Assembly: GCA_963580285.1 (NCBI GenBank)
Contig: OY757011.1
Location: 162,923,908 to 162,987,907 of the forward strand
Length of the DNA stretch: 64,000 nt
Direction of reading: 5' to 3'
Origin: Lucinisca nassula
Taxonomy: Eukaryota; Mollusca; Bivalvia; Lucinida; Lucinidae
Position numbers and translations under genes: made by a program. Shown here piece by piece: positions 22,343-32,699 of this stretch (positions are counted from its first letter, which is position 1; each line of letters begins with the position of its first letter). The notes under the pieces are model-generated. The model saw only the letters and a program-made list of their open reading frames with translations. It made no database searches and was not told the DNA's origin.

Positions 22343-24138
22343 TGTTATGTCCCTGGTAGCGATAGCAGGGACATATTGTTTTTGCCCTGTCTGTTTATTG
22401 GTTTGTTTGTCGTTTTGTTTGTTTGTAGTTGGACAACTTTAACGTTGGTCATAACTTTTGAACAGTATGAGATAGAGCATTCATATTTGGCATGTAGGTT
22501 CCTTGTGACAAGAGCTTGCATTCACACAAAAAATTTTGACCTGTGACCTGGTAGCAAGGCAGGGACATATTGTTTTTGCCCTGTCTATTTGTTTGTATGT
22601 TTGTTGGTTTGTATGTGGACAACTTTAACGTTGGTCATAACTTTTGAACAGTATGAGATAGAGCATTCATATTTGGCATGAAGGTTCCTTGTGACAAGAG
22701 CTTCACATTCATGCAAAATAATTTGACCTGTGACCTTGATCTTTGACCTACTTAAAAGAAAAAATAACATTGGTCATAACTTTTGAACCACTTGAGATAC
22801 AGCCTTCATATTTGGCATGTATGTTCCTTGTGACAAAAGCTTTACATTCATGCAAAAAAATTTTGACCTTTGACCTACTTAAAATAAAAAAATAACATTT
22901 TGGTCATAACTTTTGAACTGTTTGAGATAGAGCCTTATTATTTTTCATGTAGGTTCCTTGTGACAAGAGCTTTACATTCCCACAAAAAAATTTGACCTGT
23001 GACCTTGACCTTTGACCTACATAAAAGAAAGTTAACAGTCATAACTTTTGAACCGTCTGAGATAGAGCCTTCATATTTTGCATGTATGTTCCTTGTGACA
23101 AGAGCTTGCATTCACACAAAAAATTTTGACCTGTGACCTGGTAGTAAGGCAGGGACATATTGTTTTTGCCCTGTCTATTTGTTTGTATGTTTGTTGGTTT
23201 GTACAAAAAATTTTGACCTGTGACCTGGTAGTAAGGCAGGGACATGTTGTTTTTGCCCTGTCTATTTGTTTGTATGTTTGTTGGTTTGTACGTGGACAAC
23301 TTTAACGTTGGTCATAACTTTTGAACAGTATGAGATAGAGCATTCATATTTGGCATGAAGGTTCCTTGTGACAAGAGCTTCACATTCATGCAAAATAATT
23401 TGACCTGTGACCTTGATCTTTGACCTACTTAAAAGAAAAAATAACATTGGTCATAACTTTTGAACCCCTTGAGATACAGCCTTCATATTTGGCATGTATG
23501 TTCCTTGTGACAAAAGCTTTACATTCATGCAAAAAAATTTTGACCTGTGACCTTGACCTTTGACCTACTTCAAATAAAAAAATAACATTTTGGTCATAAC
23601 TTTTGAACCGTTTGAGATAGAGCCTTCATATTTTTCATGTAGGTTCCTTGTGACAAGAGCTTTACATTCCCACAAAAAAATTTGACCTGTGACCTTGACC
23701 TTTGACCTACATAAAAGAAAGTTAACAGTCATAACTTTTGAACCGTCTGAGATAGAGCCTTCATATTTTGCATGTAGGTTCCTTGTGACAAGAGCTTTAC
23801 ATTCATACAAAATATTTTGACCTGAGACCTTGACCTAGACCATTGACCTACTTAAAAGAAAATTAACATTTTGGTCATAATTTTCGAACCGTTTTGGATA
23901 GTCTTCATATTTTGCATGTATGTTCCAAAGATAAGAGCTTTACATTCATGTAAAAAAATTTGACCATGAACTTGACCTTTGACCTACTTAAAAGAAAAAA
24001 TAAAACTGTTCATAACTTTTTAATCGTTTAAGATAGAGACTTCATAATTGGCATATAGGTTCCCTGTGACAAGAGCTTTATTTTCATGCAAACTTTTTTG
24101 ACCTGTGACCTTTACCTATGACCTACTTTAAAGAATTA
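22343..24138 (+). mobile_element. Hairpin-capped tandem-core element B (TATGTCCCTGGTAGC)
   Basis: The cap ATGTCCCTGGTAGCGATAGC pairs with GCAGGGACATA. (GTTT)n-like runs and units of ~135 bp follow: GTCATAACTTTTGAACCG, GAGATAGAGCCTTCATATTT, GTTCCTTGTGACAAGAGC, GACCTTGACCTTTGACCTAC. A ~677 bp block beginning GGCAGGGACATATTG is duplicated (starts near 22551 and 23228), and a short third start lies near 23142. The array continues after the inserts at 28622. Confidence 0.75.
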
Positions 24139-25169
24139 TTATACCCCCGGCATACGAAGTATGCAATGGGGGTATATAGTTTTTGTCTTTTCCGTCTGTC
24201 TGTCTGTCCGTAAACAATTATTTTGTGTCAAAGATATCTCAGGAACTGCTTTACAAAGAAACTTGAAATTTTGCACACATGATCAGTATGACTACTTGTA
24301 TTGTGGGAAAGAAAATAAGGGCCAAGGGGTCAGGCCTTTTAGAGTTATTTCCCTTTGTAGTTCTTGCTGTTTAATAGTGTATATTTTTATTTTGTGTCAA
24401 AGATTTCTCAATAACAACTGTACATAGAAACTTGAAATTTTGCAAACATGATCAGTATGACTAGTTGTATTGTGGGAAAGAAAATAAGGGTCAAGGGGTC
24501 AGGCCTTTTAGAGTTATTTCCCTTTGTAGTTCTTGCTGTTTAATAGTGTATATTTTTATTTTGTGTCAAAGATTTCTCAATAACTACTGTACATAGAGAC
24601 TTAAAATTTGGTAGCAACAACCAGTATGACTACTTGTATTGTGGGAAAGAAAAAAGGGGCCAAGGGACCAGGGCTCTTGGAGTTATTTCCCTTTCTAATT
24701 CTTGCTATTTTAAAATGTAATTTGAAATTTTGCAAACATGATCAGTATGACTAGTTGTATTGTGGGAAAGAAAATAAGGACCAAGGGGTCAGGCCTTTTA
24801 GAGTTATTTCCCTTTGTAGTTCTTGCTGTAGTGTATATTTTTATTATTTTGTGTCAAAGATTTCTCAATAACTACTGTACATAGAGACTTAAAATTTGGT
24901 AGCAACAACCAGTATGACTACTTGTATTGTGGGAAAGAAAAAAGGGGCCAAGGGACCAGGGCTCTTGGAGTTATTTCCCTTTCTAATTCTTGCTATTTTA
25001 AAATGTAATTATACCCCCGGCATACGAAGTATGCAATGGGGGTATATAGTTTTTGTCTTTTCCGTCTGTCTGTCCGTAAACAATTATTTTGTGTCAAAGA
25101 TATCTCAGGAACTGCTTCACATAGAAACTTGAAATTTTGCACACATGATCAGTATGACTACTTGTTTTT
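24139..25169 (+). mobile_element. Hairpin-capped element C (TATACCCCCGGCATACG), tandem 5' ends
   Basis: The cap TATACCCCCGGCATACGAAG pairs with TATGCAATGGGGGTATATAG, followed by TTTTCCGTCTGTCTGTC. Units carry TTGTGTCAAAGATATCTCAG, AGAAACTTGAAATTTTGC and CAGTATGACTACTTGT. A second identical cap starts at 25013, giving a head-to-tail partial dimer cut off by the next insertion. It lies within element B. Confidence 0.75.
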
Positions 25170-28100
25170 AGCTCACCGTCACATAGTGACGAGGTGAGCT
25201 TTTGGGATCACTTTTCGTCCGTCGTGCGTGCGTCCGTCCGTCCGTCTGTAAACAATTTCTTTAAACGACATCTCCTCCTAAACCACTGATTGGATTTTGA
25301 CCAAACTTCACAGGAATGATCCTTAGGTGGTCCCCTTTCAAAGTTGTTCAAATGGTTCCGGTCTGTTGCACATCTAGGTCATAGGAGCCAAAAATAGATT
25401 TTTTTCACCAAAAACTTAAAAAATCTTCTTCTCTGAAACCACAAGGCCCAGGTCTTTGATATTTGGTATGAAGCTTCATCTAGTGGACCCCTACCAAGAT
25501 TGTTCAAATTATAGAACTTGGACCAAAAATGCCCCCACTCCGGGGCCCTTTGGTTTTACATGGGCTTATATAGGTAAAATCTTTAAAAATCTTCTTCTCT
25601 GAAACCATAAGGCCCAGGTCTTTGATATTTGGTATGAAGCTTCATCTAGTGGACCCCTACCAAGATTGTTCAAATTGTAGTGCTGGGGCCAAAAATGCCT
25701 CCGCTCCGGGGCCCTTTGGTTTTACATGGGCTTATATAGGGAAAATCTTTAAAAATCTTCTTCCCTGAAACCATAAGGCCCAGGTCTTTGATATTTGGTA
25801 TGAAGCTTCATCTAGTGGACCCCTACCAAGATTGTTCAAATTATAGTGCTGGGACCAAAAATGCCCCCGCTCCGGGGCCCTTTGGTTTTACATGGGCTTA
25901 TATAGGGAAGAGCTTTAAAAATCTTCTTCTCTGAAACCGTAAGGCCCAGGTCTTTGTTATTTGGTATGAAGCTTCATCTAGTGGACCCCTACCAAGATTG
26001 TTCAAATTATAGTGCTGGGGCCAAAATTGCCCCCGCCCCGGGGCCCTTTGGTTTTACATGGGCTTATATAGGGAAAATCTTTAAAAATCTTCTTCTCTGA
26101 AACCGCAAGGCCCAGGTCTTTGATATTTGGTATGAAGCTTCATCTAGTGGACCCCTACCAAGATTGTTCAAATTATAGTGCTGGGGCCAAAAATGTCCCC
26201 GCTCCGGGGCCCTTTGGTTTTACATGGGCTTATATAGGGAAGAGCTTTAAAAATCTTCTTCTCTGAAACCGTAAGGCCCAGGTCTTTGTTATTTGGTATG
26301 AAGCTTCATCTAGGGGACCCCTACCAAAATTGTTCAAATTATAGTGCTGGGGCCAAAATTGCCCCCGCCCCGGGGCCCTTTGGTTTTACATGAGCTTATA
26401 TAGGGAAAATCTTTAAAAATCTTCTTCTCTGAAACCGCAAGGCCTAGGTCTTTGATATTTGGTATGAAGCTTCATCTAGTGGACCCCTACCAAGATTGTT
26501 CAAATTATAATGCTGGGGTCAAATGTGCCCCCGCTCCGGGGCCCTTTGGTTTTACATGGGCTTATATAGGGAAAATCTTTAAAAATATTCTTCTCTGAAA
26601 CCGCAAGGCCCAGGTCTTTGATATTTGGTATGAAGCTTCATCTAGTGGACCCCTACCAAGATTGTTCAAATTATAGTGCTGGGGCTAAAAATGCCCCTGC
26701 TCCGGGGCCCTTTGGTTTTACATGGGCTTATATAGGGAAGAGCTTTAAAAATCTTCTTCTCTGAAACCGTAATGCCCAGGTCTTTGATATTTGGTATGAA
26801 GCTTCATCTAGGGGACCCCTACCAAGATTGTTCAAATTATAGTGCTGGGGCCAATATGCCCCTGCCCCGGGGCCCTTTGGTTTTACATTGGCTTATATAG
26901 GGAAAATCTTTAAAAATCTTCTTCTCTGAAACCGCAAGGCCTAGGTCTTTGATATTTGATATGAAGCTTCATCTAGTGGACCCCTACCAAGATTGTTCAA
27001 ATTATAGTGCTGGGGTCAAATATGCCCCCGCTTTCGGGCCCTTTGGTTTTACATGGGCTTATATAGGGAAAATATTTAAAAATTTTCTTCTCTGAAACCG
27101 TAAGGCCCATGTCTTTGATATTTGGAATGAAGCTTCACCCCACAAGGCCCAGGTCCAGGTCCCCCCCCCCCCCCCCCACATCTGGGCCTTTTGGTTTTAC
27201 ATAGGCTTATATAGGGAAAATCTTTAAAAATCTTCTCTGAAACCGCAAGGCCCAGGTCTTTGATATTTAGTATGAAGCTTCACCTAGTGGACCCCTACCA
27301 AGATTGTTCAAATTATAGTGCTGGGGCCAAAATTGCCCCCGCTCTGGGGCCCTTTGGTTTTACATGACTTCTATAGGGAAAATCTTTAAAAATCTTCTTC
27401 TCTGAAACCACAAGGTCCAGTTCTTTGATATTTGGTATGAAGCTTCACCTAGTGGACCCCTACTAAGATTGTTCAAATTATAGCCCTGGGGCCAAAAATG
27501 CTCCCGCTCCAGGGCCCTTTGGTTTTACATAGACTTATTTAGGGAAAAATCTTGAAAAATCTTTTTCTCTGAAACCACAAGGCCTAGGTCTTTGATATTT
27601 GGTATGAAGCTTAATCTTGTGGACCCCTACCAAGATTGTTCAGTTTTAGCCCTGGGGCCAAAAATGCCCCCACTGGGGCCCTTTGGTATTACATAGACTT
27701 ATATGTAGGGAAAATCTTGAAAAATCTTCTTCTCTGAAACCAGAAGACCTAGGTCTTTGATATTTGGTATGAAGCTTCATCTAGTGGACCTCTACCAAGA
27801 TTGTTCAAATTATAGCCCTGAGACCAAAAACACCCCTGTCTCGGGGGGCCCTTTGGTTTTACATAGATTATAAAGGGAAAATCTTTAAAAATCTTCTTCT
27901 GTGAAACCACTAGGCCTAGGTCTTTGATATTTGGTGTGAAATTTCATCTAGTGGCCTCTATCAAGATTGTTCAAATTATAGCCCTGGGGCCAAAAATGCC
28001 CCTGCCCTGAGACCCTTTGGTTTTTCATAGACTTATATAGGGAAATCTTTAAAAATCTTCTTCTCTGAAACCACAAGGCCCATGTCTTTGATATTTGGTA

Positions 28101-28621
28101 TGGAGCTTCATCTAGTGGACCTCTACCAAGATTGTTCAAATTATAGCCCCTGCCCCGGGGCGCTTTGGTTTTACATAGTTTTATATATAGAGATAATCTT
28201 TGAAAATCTTCTTCTCTGAAACAGCAAGGCCCAGGTCTTTGATATTTGGTGTGAAGCTTCATCTAGTGGACCTCTATCAAGATTGTTTAAGTTATAGCCC
28301 TGAGGCCAAAAATGCTCCCGCACCGGGGACATTTGGTTTTCCATAGGCTAATGTAGGGAATATCTTTAAAAAATCTTTTTCTCTGAAACCCCAAGGCCCA
28401 GGTCTTAGATATTTGGTGTGTAGCTTTGTCTAGTGGACCTTTGCCAAGATTGTTCAAATTATTGCCTTTGTTGATATTTGGTATGAAGCTTCACCTTTTT
28501 AGACCTCCCTCAACATTATGCACATTGTAGCCCTGGGGTCAATAATGGCCCTCCCAGAGGCCCACTTGTTACTCTATCATATGGGTCAGGTGAGCGATCC
28601 AGGGCCATCATGGCCCTCTTG
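25170..28621 (+). mobile_element. Helentron-like tandem-core element, subfamily 1, 3.45 kb
   Basis: The 5' end after a T run is the hairpin AGCTCACCGTCAC / GTGACGAGGTGAGCT, then TCGTGCGTGCGTCCGTCCGT. About 19 units of ~166 bp follow: CCCAGGTCTTTGATATTTGG, AGCTTCATCTAGTGGACCCC, AAGATTGTTCAAATTATAG, GGGGCCCTTTGGTTTTACAT. The 3' end is TCAGGTGAGCGATCC, hairpin GGGCCATCATGGCCC, CTCTTG. GCTCACC at the 5' end is complementary to GGTGAGC near the 3' end. A C17 run interrupts the array near 27160. Units at the 3' side are most diverged. Confidence 0.82.
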
Positions 28622-28860
28622 TTTATTGTTCATAACTTTTGAACCGTTTAAGATAGAGCCTTCATATTTGGCATGTGTCTCCGTATGACCTTAGCTGTTG
28701 GTGGGACGTAAAACTGAAACACTCACTCACTCATATTTGGCATGTAAGTTCCTTGTATCAAGGGATTCCCACTCAAACAAAAAATCTTGATCTTTGACCT
28801 TGAACCGTGACCAACTTTAAAAAAAAAATGACCATGCCCGGGAACATGTTTGTGTTTCGC
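28622..28860 (+). repeat. Element B array, continuation after nested inserts
   Basis: GTTCATAACTTTTGAACCG, AGATAGAGCCTTCATATTTG and GTTCCTTGTATCAAGGGATT are B-type units. They resume the array left at 24138. An S2 fragment sits in it. Confidence 0.7.
28677..28731 (+). mobile_element. SINE S2, 5'-truncated, perfect 14 bp target duplication
   Basis: GTCTCCGTATGACCTTAGCT, GTTGGTGGGACGTAAAACTG, CACTCACTCACT. The flank CATATTTGGCATGT is present at 28663-28676 and again at 28732-28745, so this 55 bp piece is a genuine, recent insertion. Confidence 0.9.
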
Positions 28861-29151
28861 AAACACAACTTGTTGAGTTATGGCTTTTTTAACATTGAAA
28901 ATAACTGTTTCTGTGATATTAGAAAACTGCTTTGAGATATTTTCAGTAAACTTCATTGGTTGACGATGTTGCGTCATTAGGGGATCTGCAAAAAATGAGA
29001 ACTGTAATTCTGGTTACTTACTTTTGGAGCTATGGCCCTTTGAACATTGAAAATAGTCATCTCATTCATACATTCATATCGACTTTATAAATTTGTGGAA
29101 AGACTAATGCATCCCCACTTTGAATTCATTTTTGATGGTATTATGGCACTT

Positions 29152-29309
29152 AGAAGCCTCCGTGGTGTAGTGGTTACGCTACTCGCCTTGTAAACCAGGG
29201 GTCGCAGGATCGATCCCGGGCTTCTCCAGACTTTCGGATGAGTCTTTAAACCGAGGTCCCGTCTCCGTATGACCTTAGCTGTTGGTGGGACATTAAACTC
29301 ACTCACTCA
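29152..29309 (+). mobile_element. tRNA-derived SINE S2, full length, copy b
   Basis: AGAAGCCTCCGTGGTGTAGTGG and TTACGCTACTCG (A box region), then GGATCGATCCCGGG (B box) with the S2 body and ACTCACTCA tail. The target duplication TTATGGCACTT at 29141-29151 and 29310-29320 is perfect, suggesting a young insertion. The head could be mistaken for a tRNA gene but continues into the S2 body without an acceptor stem. Confidence 0.93.
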
Positions 29310-29399
29310 TTATGGCACTTGCTTGATCTAAGTGCAGTGGAGGGGCAGAATGCAGTGTTTGCAGCACCTTTATTGTCTGAATATAATCACAGTTTCTGC

Positions 29400-29579
29400 C
29401 TAACCCTCATCATGCTGTTTACAATAACCCCTACCTTTGCAAAGAGTGTAGGTCCAGATCAGGATCTACACTGTCATTCAGTTTGTGAATTTAAACGAAA
29501 AAAATTATATCATAATCTGATTGGCTGATAGTCCGAAATGGGTGTGGCTAATTAAAATATTCAACAGGATAAGGATTTA
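29400..29579. mobile_element. TTAA MITE, CCTTATCC subfamily, degraded copy N3
   Basis: CTAACCCTCATCATGCTG at the left and TTCAACAGGATAAGGATTTA at the right. The core has lost the central palindrome (GTAGGTCCAGATCAGGATCT). Confidence 0.7.
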
Positions 29580-29647
29580 GATCTGAACAACAGTGTAAGT
29601 GTTGTAAAGAGGTTGTAGTGTTCTACTAGTTGTTTCATTGATTACAA

Positions 29648-29845
29648 TTAACCCTTATCTTGTAGCCACACCCATTTCTGACTTTGAACCAATCATATTA
29701 CTTCATGTAATTTATTCTTACAAATCCATAAACTTCATGTCAACCAGTATAGATCCTGATCAGATGGCTTCTTCAGAAGCCATCTGATCTGGATCTACAC
29801 TGTTTCCAAAGATGGGGGTTGTTGTGAACAGCATGATAGAGTTAA
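29648..29845. mobile_element. TTAA MITE, copy N2, abutting exon B
   Basis: TTAACCCTTATCTTGTAGCC and ACAGCATGATAGAGTTAA, core GATCAGATGGCTTCTTCAG / AAGCCATCTGATC. Its right end is 23 bp from the first base of exon B, so the intron's pyrimidine tract starts immediately after it and any branch point probably lies in the MITE. Confidence 0.85.
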
Positions 29846-29868
29846 ATTTTCTTCTTTATAATTTCCAG

Positions 29869-30105
29869 ACCCAAAGAAGAGGAGTTGTTTGAAAAGTATA
29901 AGCAGCTATATGACCTCTATCATGGAACTGACCGAACATATGGTTTTCCTCCTGGGCCCGGCAACACACCCACTGGTCAGACACCACCACAGGCTAGCGG
30001 CCCTCCTCCAGCCCCTCCAGGTACCGGGCCTATTCCCCTTCTTGGACCCTATGACAGCAGGTACCCAGATAGGGGAGGAAGAGGTCCTTCACCAAGGAGG
30101 CACAG
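29869..30105 (+). CDS. Exon B of SR-rich nuclear protein
   Basis: Internal exon of 237 bp. The acceptor TTTATAATTTCCAG ends at 29868 and the donor CACAG|GTATAT starts at 30106. The first base completes an AGA codon from exon A. The readable frame starts PKEELFEKYKQLYDLYHG, a short charged, helix-prone segment, followed by ~45 residues rich in G/P/T (GFPPGPGNTPTGQTPPQ, GPIPLLGPYDSRYPDRGG) and then GPSPRRHR. The last two bases AG join G at 52546 to give arginine. The other overlapping frame is also open but has no compatible phase on both sides. The EKYKQLYDLY-type segment loosely recalls the ERYREWERKY region of RBBP6, a weak resemblance from memory. Confidence 0.85.
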
Positions 30106-30143
30106 GTATATGCAGCATTCCATTGAAACCTCTGCTCTGCCAT

Positions 30144-30367
30144 TTAACCCATTTTGTACCAAGTGGAATCTTCCTTCTTATATAGTAGGAGTCCATTACA
30201 AAATTTAGGGTGTCAGGTTGTTTTTTCTTCAAAATATATTAGGAAAATGGTTAACTTTTTGCAAACAGTATAGGCCCTGATCAGATGCCGCATTCTGCGG
30301 CAGCTGATCTGGGCCTGCACTGTTTGCCAATTACCAGTTTTGGGGTTTCCGGTACATAATGGGTTAA
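30144..30367 (-). mobile_element. TTAA-flanked MITE, copy M5, just after exon B
   Basis: TTAACCCATTTTGTACCAAG at the left and TTTCCGGTACATAATGGGTTAA at the right. Core CCTGATCAGATGCCGCATT / CTGCGGCAGCTGATCTGG. It starts 38 bp downstream of the exon's last base. Confidence 0.88.
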
Positions 30368-30433
30368 ACAAAGCTATGAGTGTATAGAATTTGCTACTGT
30401 GACATGTAAAAAAGGTAGGCAGATTATCCGGAA

Positions 30434-30677
30434 CACCTGGGGCCAGTTGTTCAAAGCATCGTTAGCTTAATGAGCTCATTAGTGGTCATATTGTTAACTC
30501 TTCTAGCAAGTACAATATCGTAAATTTTGGTGTTTTTGCTGGAAAAATGTGAGCAGCTTTTGCGTCTGCCCACATTTTTTCAGCAAAAATATTAGCATAT
30601 TTGCCATATTTAATGATCAAAGTTTAAACAATATGTTAACACACGACGTTGTTAGTTTTGAACAATTGGCCCCAGGT
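30434..30677. mobile_element. MITE A, copy 2, complete
   Basis: CACCTGGGGCCAGTTGTTCAA pairs with TTGAACAATTGGCCCCAGGTG. Interior as in 52141-52406 (CATCGTTAGCTTAATGAGCT, CAAGTACAATATCGTAAATT). Confidence 0.87.
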
Positions 30678-31257
30678 GTATTGGATATTCTATATTTGCT
30701 GGGATTAGTGCACATGCTCTGTCTCTAATAAGCGCACACTTACTTTTTCAACAAATATTATACGTTAACTCAAACTTAGAGTGCTGAATTTTGCTATCTG
30801 CAAAGTTGTAATGGTGCCAAAAGATCCCTCTAACATGTTGATTATTACACTTTTGCTGCAGTCAGGGTGAACATATGGCAGGAAATAGGTAGCTGGTTTT
30901 CACCATTTTCTCTGGTTTCTTCCACCAAGGAGGAATGCAATATGCCATCATGCATACATAAGTTTGCGGGGGTGGTTGGGTGAGGCAAAGGTGACATCTT
31001 GCGTCACTGGGGCTTCCAACTGAGATTGATTATAGTTTGGCAAACCAATAGTCCTTGCATCTGGTAGTGGTAGAAGGGGAGCGTCTTTAGTTCTTCTGTC
31101 TCTACACTTTCATTCCTTTTCCTCTTTCTCCCCTGTCCCTGTCTTTCATCTTCTCTTCTACCTCTTTTCTCCCTTTCTCTGGGAGATGACACAAAATGAC
31201 CCACAAGGGTTGGTGTGTCGTTAAACCCAAAACAATCAAACAACCTGCATAAGTTTG
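30678..31257. other. Intronic interval without recognised gene
   Basis: No supported gene. A pyrimidine-rich stretch (TTTCCTCTTTCTCCCCTGTC) lies near 31116-31170. AACGACACACCAACCC-like text near 31210 resembles a worn SINE tail (GTGTCGTTAAACCC). Confidence 0.45.
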
Positions 31258-31408
31258 CACTTACCTTTGCAAAAAGTGAAGATCCACACTGTGCAAGCCA
31301 TCTGATCAGGATCTACACAGTTTGTCATACAGTTTGTGAATTTGAAGGAGTAAATTACATCAAATAATCTGATTGGTTGAAAGTCAGAAATGGGTGCAGC
31401 TAAGTTAA
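31258..31408. mobile_element. TTAA MITE, partial copy N5
   Basis: CTTACCTTTGCAAAAAGTGA and AATCTGATTGGTTGAAAGTC match the N subfamily. Neither end is intact. Confidence 0.6.
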
Positions 31409-31410
31409 TT

Positions 31411-31830
31411 ATACCCCCACAAATGAAATTTGGGTGGGGGGGGGGGGTATATAGGAGTGAGCTTGTCGGTCGGTTGGTCGGTCGGTCTGTTGACTTGGTT
31501 TCCAGACGATAACTCAAAAAGCGCTTCACCGATTTTTATAATTTTTGGTACACTGATGTAACATCATAAAATACAGGTCAAGTTCTATTTCCACTACAAT
31601 TCGTCAATTTTCGACATAGTTATGGCCCCTTTCAAGTGAAAAAAATTGCAAAATGCCGCTGTTGTACTATCAAGGCAGTTTTTGTGGGGGTATTCATCAC
31701 CTTTAGTGATAGCTGTAGTTTTTTCAGCAGAAAAGGGTCAAACATTGAATTGAATTGGAAATATGTAACATTTGTTACTGACATCATTCTACATTACATT
31801 TGGCAGAAAAATATATATGCATTCTGAAAA
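31411..31830 (+). mobile_element. Hairpin-capped element, single-unit remnant (TATACCCCCACAAATG)
   Basis: The cap TATACCCCCACAAATGAAAT pairs with TTTGGGTGGGGG...GGTATATAG. (TCGG)n/GGTCGGTCTG tract, then GACGATAACTCAAAAAGCGC and GGTACACTGATGTAACATC. Only about two core units, no recognised 3' end. Confidence 0.65.
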
Positions 31831-31877
31831 AAACTAACCTGCTTCATATAGAGATCTGGAGCTTATCACTGTAGTCC

Positions 31878-32079
31878 TTAACCTTTAACCTGCTGAATAT
31901 TCAATTAAGCCACACTCATTTCTGACTTTGAACCAATCAGATTACGTGATGCAGCTTATTTCTACATATTCATAAACTGAATGTCAAACTGTGTAGATCC
32001 TGATCAGATGGCTTCTTCAGAAGCCATCTGATCTTGATCTACACTGTTTGCAAAGATAGGGCTTTTCGCCTACAGCAGG
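31878..32079. mobile_element. TTAA MITE, copy N4, cut at the duplication edge
   Basis: TTAACCTTTAACCTGCTGAAT start and the complete core (GATCAGATGGCTTCTTCAG / AAGCCATCTGATC). The right end stops at CCTACAGCAGG where the duplicated 4.3 kb unit begins. Confidence 0.75.
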
Positions 32080-32699
32080 CATGTCGAACTTTAACGGACA
32101 TCCAGGTAACTGATGTCGGTTAAAGTTAATACATAGATTTATATAGGAACTTCATAATTATTTCCGCATAAAATAAAAACTTATAAGAATAACTTTTCTG
32201 TGCAAGCGGCTCATGATTTTACATTCTTTTTCAATTATCCACATGTGTTTTTAATGAAATTTTATGAACAACTTTTTAGTCCTTTTTACATATATTTGGA
32301 AGCACCCACTAAATGTATAGAATATATAGTAAAACTATTGATTACAGCGACAAAAACTGATGAATTTCTTTTCATAACTTTTTTGTAAATTGTTATTTCT
32401 TTTCTGTGCCAGCGGAAGTAAAATTGCAAATTTATTGTGAACACGCCCATATACATTTTGTAAAATAAAAATGAATATAATTTGGTCCTTTTTGAAAATG
32501 AAATACACTGCCCCCTTTTTCTATTTACAGTTTACCTTGGTCACCTAGGTAACCATGGCTAGGAGCTGTGGGAGATAATCATTTATTTTCTGTGTTGTAC
32601 GCGTTAATTCCCTTCATTATCAGCAGAGCTGAGAAAGGTCGTGTCCGTATAAGTCCGGTATGGTACCAGCAACTTAGGTTTGGAAGGTCCGGTATGCAA

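Noticed and set aside
29152..29225. tRNA gene (TGT anticodon-like loop)
   Set aside because: Same reason: it is the head of SINE S2, flanked by a perfect target duplication.
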